This document shows positions 1 through 5,581 of a stretch of DNA of 30,056 nt, one piece after another. The notes below the pieces were generated by a model that was not told the origin of the DNA, made no database searches, and saw nothing but the letters and a program-made list of their open reading frames with translations. Each line of letters opens with the position of its first letter. The first letter of the stretch is position 1. A program made the translations under genes and the position numbers. Location: contig CAYZXT010000032.1 of assembly GCA_964482515.1 (NCBI GenBank), forward strand, positions 1 to 30,056, read 5' to 3'. This DNA comes from CAYZXT01 sp964482515 (GTDB lineage: Bacteria > Elusimicrobiota > Elusimicrobia > FEN-1173).

Positions 1-510
1 GTTCGCGTTCTGCAGCAAACGGAGGATGAAATTCTCCACGTCTTCGCCCACGTAGCCGGCTACGGTCAGCGTGGTCGCGTCCGCAATGGCGAAGGGCACG
101 TGCAGGAACTTCGCCAGGGTCTGCGCGAGCAGAGTTTTCCCCACGCCCGTGGGGCCGACCAGGAGGATGTTGGATTTCTGGAGCTCCACGTCGCCGGCGA
201 GGCCTTTCTCCAGGGTCTCGATGCGGCGGTAGTGGTTGTAGACGGCGACGGAGAGCGTTCGCTTGGCGCGCTCCTGGCCGATGACGTAATCGTCCAGGAC
301 GGTCTTGATCTGCGCGGGCTTCGGGAGGGTTTTCTGGGCGCGGCGCTCGTCCGCCTCGTTGAGGCGGTTAAGGAGCGTGTAAGAACTCCGTACGCACTCT
401 TCGCAGAGATAGATCCCCTGTCCGCCGATGAGCCGGAGTCCCTCGCGTTTTCCCTTGCCGCAGAAAACGCACTGCAAGATGTCCCGATTGCCCTCTTTGG
501 ATACGCTCAT
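1..510 (-). CDS. clpX: ClpX, ATPase/unfoldase subunit of the ClpXP protease (5' part only)
   Basis: ClpX is the hexameric AAA+ unfoldase that recognises tagged substrates and threads them into ClpP in the cytoplasm. The visible 170 residues show the N-terminal zinc-binding domain, with Cys14, Cys17, Cys36 and Cys39 in a C-x2-C-x18-C-x2-C arrangement. The ClpX-typical stretch LDDYVIGQERAK follows, then a Walker A loop GPTGVGKT at residues 119-126. The window ends in frame at LLQNAN, before Walker B, sensor residues and substrate-binding loops. The ATG at 510 is supported by an AGAGGA ribosome-binding site about 8 nt upstream. It lies 24 nt after the clpP stop, which is the usual clpP-clpX operon order. 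The identification is secure; the truncation is only the window edge. Confidence 0.97.
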   Translation of the reverse strand, partial: MSVSKEGNRDILQCVFCGKGKREGLRLIGGQGIYLCEECVRSSYTLLNRLNEADERRAQKTLPKPAQIKTVLDDYVIGQERAKRTLSVAVYNHYRRIETLEKGLAGDVELQKSNILLVGPTGVGKTLLAQTLAKFLHVPFAIADATTLTVAGYVGEDVENFILRLLQNAN

Positions 511-534
511 AAAACCCGTCCTCTTACGTGTGAC

Positions 535-1161
535 TTATTTTTGGGGCGCCAGTGTTTTCCGCGTGGTAAAAATCTCGTCGATGAGGCCGTATTTCTTCGC
601 GTCCTCGGCCGACATGTAAAAGTTGCGCTCGCAGTCCGCGCGGACTTTCTCCGGCGTCTGGTCGCAGTGTCTCGCCAGAATGTCCGTCAATCGCGTCTTG
701 GTGAGTTCCAACTCTTTGGCCTCGATACCGATGTCCGTCACCTGGCCGGAGATTCCCTCTCCGTAGATCAGCGGTTGGTGGATCATGATGCGGGCGTTCG
801 GCAGGGCGAAGCGCTTGCCTTTGTTCCCGGCGGCCAAGAGGACCGCGCCGAAGGACATGGCCATGCCGAGGCAGATCGTCGTGATGGGCGCGCGGATGTA
901 CTGCATCGTGTCGTAGACCGCCAGTCCCGCGGTGACCATCCCGCCCGGGGAGTTGATGTAGAGGTTGATCTCTTTCTCGGGGTCCTCGGATTCCAGATAC
1001 AAAAGCTGCGCGATGATGATGTTGGCTGAGTCCGTGTCGATGGCGCCGCCGTAGCCGCCGATAAAAATGATGCGGTCCTTCAGCAAGCGGGAATAGATGT
1101 CGTAACCAACGGCCGCTCCCTGGTTCCAACGTTCGATGATGGTCGGTATCATGCCGGGCAT
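535..1161 (-). CDS. clpP: ClpP, proteolytic subunit of ClpXP, with Asn at the catalytic Asp position
   Basis: This is the serine peptidase subunit that forms the tetradecameric chamber. The 208 residues cover the whole family: the DIYSRLLKDRIIFIGG start, YINSPGG oxyanion loop, Ser103 in MAMSFGAV and His128 in MIHQP. The position of the third triad residue, normally Asp in ERDxFMSA, is Asn180 in CERNFYMSA. The loop after His128 (LIYGEGISGQ) is three residues longer than in E. coli ClpP. After allowing for this, Asn180 aligns with E. coli Asp185 of the precursor. The start at 1161 has a GAGGAGG ribosome-binding site about 6 nt upstream; a second Met at codon 4 is less favoured. It sits between tig and clpX. 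An Asp-to-Asn change is known from Listeria ClpP1, so the enzyme may be weak or need a partner ClpP. Confidence 0.96.
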   Translation of the reverse strand: MPGMIPTIIERWNQGAAVGYDIYSRLLKDRIIFIGGYGGAIDTDSANIIIAQLLYLESEDPEKEINLYINSPGGMVTAGLAVYDTMQYIRAPITTICLGMAMSFGAVLLAAGNKGKRFALPNARIMIHQPLIYGEGISGQVTDIGIEAKELELTKTRLTDILARHCDQTPEKVRADCERNFYMSAEDAKKYGLIDEIFTTRKTLAPQK

Positions 1162-1249
1162 TACGTCCTCCTCAGTGGGTCAGTGGTGCTTTCCAAACAG
1201 ATCAAGAGACCTTGGCGGGCTCTTCCGTCGCCGCACTCTCCGCAGCGCT

Positions 1250-2695
1250 TCAAGTACCGGTCACGTCCCCGAGGGACGAAGGCTCCGCCGGAACTTCCTG
1301 CACTTTGGCTTGCTCGATGATCCAATTATAGACTTTTTCTTCGATGAGCTGCGAATGGACCGACTCCCGGCGGGACTCCATGTATTTCTGCATGCCGCCG
1401 CGGCGGGCCGGTTCAACGCTCTCGATGGATTTCTTGATGACGTCTTCCACTTCCGCCTCGGTCACGTTCAGCTTCTCGTCGCGGGCGATGGCGGACAGCA
1501 CGTAGGACAGCCGGAGGTGCCGTTCCGCTTCGGGCTTGTTCTTCTCCGACATCTTCCCCTCGTTGGCCTTCCAATCCACCTCGGAGGCGCCCTGCTGCGT
1601 GAGATAACTCTTCAGCCGCTGGTTCAGGTATTCGGTCTGTTCCTTGACGAGCGTGGGAGGCAGGTCGAATTCGTTCTTCGTCACCAGCTGGTCCGAGATC
1701 TGGTTTTCCATATCCTGGCGGGAAGTCTTCTGGAATTCCATCTCCAAATTCATCTTGATGCGGTTCCGCAGGTCCGCCAAGTCCGTCAAACCGAGGTCCT
1801 TGGCGAAGTCATCGTTGGCGTCCGGCAGGCGCTTCTCTTTGATGTCCGTAACGGTGATCTGGAACACCGCCGCTTTGCCCTGCAAGTCTTTCTTTGGGTA
1901 GTCGGCCGGGAACGTGACGGTCACGCTGCGGGTTTCGCCCGTCTTGGCGCCCTTGATGCCGTCGGTGAAACCGGCGATGGTCTGGGGCGCGGCCATGTCA
2001 AGCAATTGACCCTTGGCCGATCCGCCGTCCAGCGGTTTGCCGTCAACGACGCCGTCATAATCCACCACGACGAAATGCTTGTCGCCGACTTCCTTGTCTT
2101 CGGAGGGGATCAACTTCGCGTTTCCTTCACGCAGCTCATCGATCTTCTTGTCGATGTCCTGATCCGAAAAGGTCTTCACTTTTTTCTTCAGATCCAATCC
2201 CTTATGGCCTTTGACTTTGAAATCCGGCGCGCACTCCACCTTCATTTCAAACTTCAGCGGCTTGCCGGGTTCGAATTCGATCTTATCGACCATGGGCGTG
2301 GCCACGGCCGTGACCTTTTGTTCCTGCAAAACCTGAAACACGGCCGCGCGGAGAGTCTTATCGAGAGCTTCCTCCCGCGCCGCGTGTTCGAAGTTCTTTT
2401 TGACCAGCGCCAGGGGGACCTTGCCCGGCCGGAAACCCGGCATCTTCACTTTGCCCTGGATGGCTTCGTAGGCGTCTTCCACGGCTTCGTCCATGCGGTC
2501 CGTGGAAACCTGGACGGAAAACGTCACTTCGCAGGGCTTTTTTTCGGTCTGCTTGACCTTGAGGCCGTCGATGGATTCCGTCGCCTCTTTTTCCTTGGCC
2601 GCTTCTTTTTTGATTTCCGCGGTGGGCGCTTCGGCCGTGGCCGTGGCGGCTTTGGCGGCCGGTTCTTCTTTTTTCTTCTTCCCGATTCCAAACAT
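1250..2695 (-). CDS. tig: Trigger factor, ribosome-associated chaperone and peptidyl-prolyl isomerase
   Basis: Trigger factor binds the ribosomal exit tunnel and protects nascent chains. The ribosome-docking signature GFRPGKVP is at residues 87-94, an FKBP-like isomerase domain spans roughly 200-290 (KHFVVVDYDGVVDGKPL ... FPADYPKKDLQGKAAVF), and the helical chaperone arms follow to residue 481. In E. coli the signature starts near residue 43, so this protein carries about 44 extra N-terminal residues, rich in Lys, Glu and Ala and opening with MFGIGKKKKEEP. The ATG at 2695 has GAGG six bases upstream and is the first good start. It lies 88 bp before clpP, in the usual tig-clpP-clpX order. The family call is firm; the role of the extension is unknown. 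Confidence 0.96.
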   Translation of the reverse strand: MFGIGKKKKEEPAAKAATATAEAPTAEIKKEAAKEKEATESIDGLKVKQTEKKPCEVTFSVQVSTDRMDEAVEDAYEAIQGKVKMPGFRPGKVPLALVKKNFEHAAREEALDKTLRAAVFQVLQEQKVTAVATPMVDKIEFEPGKPLKFEMKVECAPDFKVKGHKGLDLKKKVKTFSDQDIDKKIDELREGNAKLIPSEDKEVGDKHFVVVDYDGVVDGKPLDGGSAKGQLLDMAAPQTIAGFTDGIKGAKTGETRSVTVTFPADYPKKDLQGKAAVFQITVTDIKEKRLPDANDDFAKDLGLTDLADLRNRIKMNLEMEFQKTSRQDMENQISDQLVTKNEFDLPPTLVKEQTEYLNQRLKSYLTQQGASEVDWKANEGKMSEKNKPEAERHLRLSYVLSAIARDEKLNVTEAEVEDVIKKSIESVEPARRGGMQKYMESRRESVHSQLIEEKVYNWIIEQAKVQEVPAEPSSLGDVTGT

Positions 2696-2836
2696 GTTGG
2701 TCCTCTTTGTGAGCGGTCAGCCTCCGGCGGTCAACGATCGACAAACGGCCGGCGGCCCGTCTTTATTTTTAACGCAAAATCCCTTTTTTTATTCCCGAAA
2801 GTTAGGTTCGACGATTCATTCGCGCGAGGGGTAAGA

Positions 2837-2920
2837 AATGCGAGGAGTGGGACTTGAACCCACAAGCCTTTCGGCATACGGTCCTAAGCCGTACGCGTCT
2901 GCCAATTCCGCCATCCTCGC
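2837..2920 (-). tRNA. tRNA-Leu (anticodon TAG)
   Basis: The reverse complement folds as an 84-nt class II tRNA with acceptor GCGAGGA paired to TCCTCGC and discriminator A. It has a long variable arm (GCCGAAAGGC), a T arm with GGTTCAAGTCC, and the anticodon loop CTTAGGA giving TAG. CCA is not encoded after the discriminator base. It is the last gene of the Arg-Lys-Leu cluster, about 140 bp upstream of tig. Confidence 0.96.
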
Positions 2921-2944
2921 TCGCCGATTGCGGAACTTAGATTG

Positions 2945-3004
2945 CGGATTGCGGAATGGAGAAACCTTTGGATTTTCATTCCGAAATCCGAATTCCGCAA
3001 TCCG
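2945..3004. repeat. Inverted repeat in the Leu/Lys tRNA spacer
   Basis: Two perfect 13-nt arms, CGGATTGCGGAAT at 2945-2957 and ATTCCGCAATCCG at 2992-3004, flank a 34-nt centre that contains further GGATT/AATCC echoes. A partial direct copy (CGATTGCGGAA) precedes the left arm. The motif style matches the short GGATTGCGGAAT-type dispersed repeats seen between genes in several candidate-phylum and planctomycete genomes; that resemblance is from memory. It would form a long hairpin in the tRNA precursor. Confidence 0.75.
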
Positions 3005-3024
3005 AAATTGATTCAACCTTCCGG

Positions 3025-3097
3025 TGGGCCATGTGAGACTCGAACTCACAACCTTGCGCTTAAGAGGCGCCTGCTCTACCAATTGAGCTAATAGCCC
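3025..3097 (-). tRNA. tRNA-Lys (anticodon CTT)
   Basis: The reverse complement folds into a 73-nt tRNA: acceptor GGGCTAT with ATGGCCC plus discriminator A, D arm GCTCAATTGGTAGAGC, anticodon loop CTCTTAA giving CTT, and T loop GGTTCGAGTCT region GTGAGTTCGAGTCTCAC. The 3' flank reads CCG, so a full CCA is not encoded. The outermost anticodon-stem pair (27-43) is a G-A mismatch. It is the middle gene of the cluster. Confidence 0.96.
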
Positions 3098-3190
3098 GCC
3101 TGAAGGTCGAAAAAGGTAAAAAGAAACCGGCCCGTTCAAGGAAAAAACGAGCGCGGTCATTGGACTCCCTCGCTACGATGATGCAAAAAC

Positions 3191-3264
3191 CGCGCCCGGA
3201 GGGAGTTGAACCCCCAACCTACTGGTCCGAAGCCAGCCGCTCTATCCAATTGAGCTACGGGCGC
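3191..3264 (-). tRNA. tRNA-Arg (anticodon TCG)
   Basis: The reverse complement gives a 74-nt tRNA with acceptor GCGCCCG/CGGGCGC, D arm GCTCAATTGGATAGAGC, anticodon stem CTGG/CCAG around loop CTTCGGA (anticodon TCG), and T arm GGGGGTTCAACTCCC. No CCA is encoded. It is the first gene of the tRNA cluster and starts about 38 nt after the predicted transcription start. Confidence 0.96.
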
Positions 3265-3308
3265 AAAAACGGAACGGCGCGGTTTGCGGCCGCAACTTCG
3301 TGGGGGTG

Positions 3309-3317
3309 ATTATATCA
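3309..3317 (-). promoter_or_regulatory. Extended -10 promoter of the Arg-Lys-Leu tRNA cluster
   Basis: On the minus strand the sequence TGATATAAT contains a perfect TATAAT (3309-3314) preceded by a TGn extension. A TTGCCT lies 20 bp upstream, which is wide for a -35, so the extended -10 probably carries most of the recognition. The expected start point, about 3302, leaves a leader of roughly 38 nt before tRNA-Arg. Confidence 0.65.
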
Positions 3318-3360
3318 TAAAAGAAAAGGAATCGAGGCAACGTCTGGACGGAGTTTTAGG

Positions 3361-3957
3361 TTATTTCTTAACACCCCAATGAACCAGGAGCGCCTGAGCC
3401 TGTTTCCGAGCGGCGGACGGCGTTCCGGCATTATCGATCACAGCGTCGGCCAGGCGGACCTTACGCGCCAGGGGCCATTGGGCGCGGGAACGGCGGCGGA
3501 AATCCGCGGGCGAAACACCTTTTTTCGCCAGGCGCCGCATCCGAACGGACGCAGGGGCCGTTACGACAACCACCTTGTCCGCCAGCCGGCGCAATCCGGC
3601 CTCAAACAGCAACGGGATCTCCAAAACCAGAACACCCTTTATATGTTTGCGGATCGTCTTCTTGTGCTGGGCAACCACGAAAGGGTGGACGATCTTTTCC
3701 AGCCGGCGCCGCGCGGCCGGATTCTTAAAAACGATTGCCGCCAGGCGCGCTCGGTCAAGGCCGCCGGAGCGGGAGCGGACTTCGGGGCCGAAGGTCCGAA
3801 GGATTCGTTTAAAGGTCGGCGTCCCGGGCAGGAGCGCCCGGTGCGCCAGATGGTCCGCGCTTTCCGTTTTCGCGCCCAACCGCCGAAAGATTTCCGTCAC
3901 GGTGGATTTGCCTGAGCCGTATCCGCCGGTCAGTCCGATGACCAGTTTTTTCCTCAC
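3361..3957 (-). CDS. coaE: Dephospho-CoA kinase
   Basis: CoaE phosphorylates the 3' hydroxyl of dephospho-CoA, the last step of coenzyme A synthesis. The P-loop GLTGGYGSGKST is at residues 8-19. It is followed by the ADHLAHRALLPGTP substrate region, the KIVHPFV lid helix, VLVLEIPLLFEAGL and VIDNAGTPSAARKQ, all typical of the family; 198 residues is the normal length. I choose the GTG at 3957. It overlaps the mutM stop as GTGA and has AGGTG six bases upstream. A TTG start at 3975 would add six residues but has no ribosome-binding site. It is the last gene of the polA-rhomboid-mutM-coaE operon and is translationally coupled to mutM. Confidence 0.93.
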   Translation of the reverse strand: MRKKLVIGLTGGYGSGKSTVTEIFRRLGAKTESADHLAHRALLPGTPTFKRILRTFGPEVRSRSGGLDRARLAAIVFKNPAARRRLEKIVHPFVVAQHKKTIRKHIKGVLVLEIPLLFEAGLRRLADKVVVVTAPASVRMRRLAKKGVSPADFRRRSRAQWPLARKVRLADAVIDNAGTPSAARKQAQALLVHWGVKK

Positions 3958-4793
3958 TTCTGGCACCTGGGGCAATAGACCGTTCCGCGTCCGCCCACTT
4001 TGATTCCCTTCAGAACCGTTTCGCAGTTCCGGCAGGGCTCGCCGTCCCGCCCGTACACGAATAAATCATTCTGCGCGTCGCCCCTGTTCCCCTCCGCGTC
4101 CCGGTATGAATAGAACGACACGCCGCGCCGTTCCAGTCCCTTGGACAGGACATGCCGGATGTGCGAGGCGAGCCCGGGGATTTGGGACGCCTTCAGCGTG
4201 TGGCAGCGGCGGTTCGGGCGGATGCCGGAAAGGAACAGCGCCTCCGTCACGTAGATGTTCCCCAGTCCGGCGAGACGCTTCTGGTCCAGGAGCGCGGCCT
4301 GCACTTTGGCGCGCGACAAGCGAAGATCGCGGCCCCAAACCCCATGATCCCACCCGTCTTCCAGTGGTTCCGGCCCAAGCGCCTGAATGGACGGATCCAG
4401 CCGCCAGTCCTTGGCAAGCCAGATCTCGCCGAAGCGGCGCGTGTCGCAAAAGTTCAAAACCTTATCCGTCCCATCAAAACTGATCCGGACGCGGGCGTTG
4501 GACAGCGGCGCACCCACGATCAGCTGTCCCGTCATCCGAAGATGGCAGAGGAAGGATTCGCCGGAAGAAAGCGGGAAGATCAAGTATTTGCCGCGGCGGA
4601 GGATTTCTTGAATGGTTTTTCCAATGAGCCTGGAAGCGGTTTCCTCGGCCGTGACGCGGCGCCGGAGAGCGCCCGACGGCGCGAAGCCCTGCAGCGCGCG
4701 GAGGTCGAGGACTTTCAAACCGGAGACGCGGCGGCCCGTCAAGAAACTGGTCAAGCCACGGCGGATGGTTTCGACTTCGGGGAGTTCAGGCAA
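3954..4793 (-). CDS. mutM: Formamidopyrimidine-DNA glycosylase (Fpg/MutM)
   Basis: This enzyme removes 8-oxoguanine and ring-opened purines and nicks the abasic site. The mature N-terminus PELPEVE carries the catalytic Pro and Glu and distinguishes Fpg from Nei (PEGPE). GKYLIF holds the conserved Lys, and GLGNIYVTEAL contains the DNA-binding Asn. A C-terminal zinc finger C-x2-C-x16-C-x2-C includes the conserved Arg in GGRGTVYC. At 279 residues it is close to the E. coli length (269). It starts 2 nt after the rhomboid gene stop and ends overlapping coaE, so it is inside a four-gene operon with polA. This pairs repair glycosylase and repair polymerase. Confidence 0.96.
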   Translation of the reverse strand: MPELPEVETIRRGLTSFLTGRRVSGLKVLDLRALQGFAPSGALRRRVTAEETASRLIGKTIQEILRRGKYLIFPLSSGESFLCHLRMTGQLIVGAPLSNARVRISFDGTDKVLNFCDTRRFGEIWLAKDWRLDPSIQALGPEPLEDGWDHGVWGRDLRLSRAKVQAALLDQKRLAGLGNIYVTEALFLSGIRPNRRCHTLKASQIPGLASHIRHVLSKGLERRGVSFYSYRDAEGNRGDAQNDLFVYGRDGEPCRNCETVLKGIKVGGRGTVYCPRCQK

Positions 4794-4795
4794 GC

Positions 4796-5581
4796 TTACT
4801 TCTTCATCTTAGAATATCGCTGCATGAGTTCGCGCTCCTGCGGCGTAAGACTATCCATTCCCTGCTTTAAAATCTTGTCCAGGATGCGGTCCACTTCCTC
4901 GCTCAGATCATGGATCGGGGAAGGGCCTCGCGAAGACGGAGCGCTCCGGCGGGAAAATTTTCCAAACAATCCGGAAACACTCAACTTCGGGAGGCGCCAT
5001 GTCCCGCTCTTTAAATAAATATAACCCGTCAGCATGCCGCCCAGGTGCGCGAAGTTGGCCCGGCCCGACGCCGCGCCGGAAAACCCCGCCAAAAACTCGA
5101 TGGCCGCAAAAAGCATCACCGCGTGCTTCGCCTTCATGGGGATCAACAGGTACATATAGAGAACGGCCTGGGGAAAAAGCACGGCAAAAGCCACCAGCAA
5201 ACCGTAGATGGACCCCGACGCGCCGATGCTCGGATAGCCGGACGTCGGCGTGAACAGCACGTTGCAGACCCCCGCGCCCCAGCCGCAGAGCATGTAGTAC
5301 CACAGGAACGGAAGGGACCCCCACATGTTCTCCAGCTCGCGACCGAAGGTCCATAGAACGAACATGTTGAACAGCAAATGGAAAATCCCGGCGTGCAAAA
5401 ACATGTAGGTGAAAATCTGCCAGAGCCAAAGGTCCTGCAGCACGCGGGCCGGGACAAGCCCCAGGAACTGCGCCATGCCGGGCCCCACCGCCCACTGGAG
5501 CAGGAAGACGGCGCAATTCACCACGATCAGGCTGCGGATCGCGGGCGGAAGGGATTTAAAGGAGAAAGGTTGGCTGATCAT
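4796..5581 (-). CDS. Rhomboid-family intramembrane serine protease
   Basis: Rhomboids cleave transmembrane helices inside the membrane with a Ser-His dyad. The protein has about six hydrophobic helices. The H-x3-N motif HLLFN is at residues 68-72, catalytic Ser122 is in GASGSIYG, and catalytic His179 is in FAHLGGMLTG, so the active site is complete. After the last helix a cytoplasmic tail of about 65 residues is basic (KFSRRSAPSSRG) and then helical (SEEVDRILDKIL, LTPQERELMQRYS). The ATG at 5581 overlaps the polA stop (ATGA), and the gene ends 2 nt before mutM, so it is embedded in a DNA-repair/CoA operon. Its substrates cannot be read from the sequence. Confidence 0.94.
   Translation of the reverse strand: MISQPFSFKSLPPAIRSLIVVNCAVFLLQWAVGPGMAQFLGLVPARVLQDLWLWQIFTYMFLHAGIFHLLFNMFVLWTFGRELENMWGSLPFLWYYMLCGWGAGVCNVLFTPTSGYPSIGASGSIYGLLVAFAVLFPQAVLYMYLLIPMKAKHAVMLFAAIEFLAGFSGAASGRANFAHLGGMLTGYIYLKSGTWRLPKLSVSGLFGKFSRRSAPSSRGPSPIHDLSEEVDRILDKILKQGMDSLTPQERELMQRYSKMKK

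Noticed and set aside
2816..3160. Open frame spanning the Leu and Lys tRNA genes on the minus strand
   Set aside because: It is a translation of two tRNAs and the spacer repeat; the tRNA folds explain the sequence fully.
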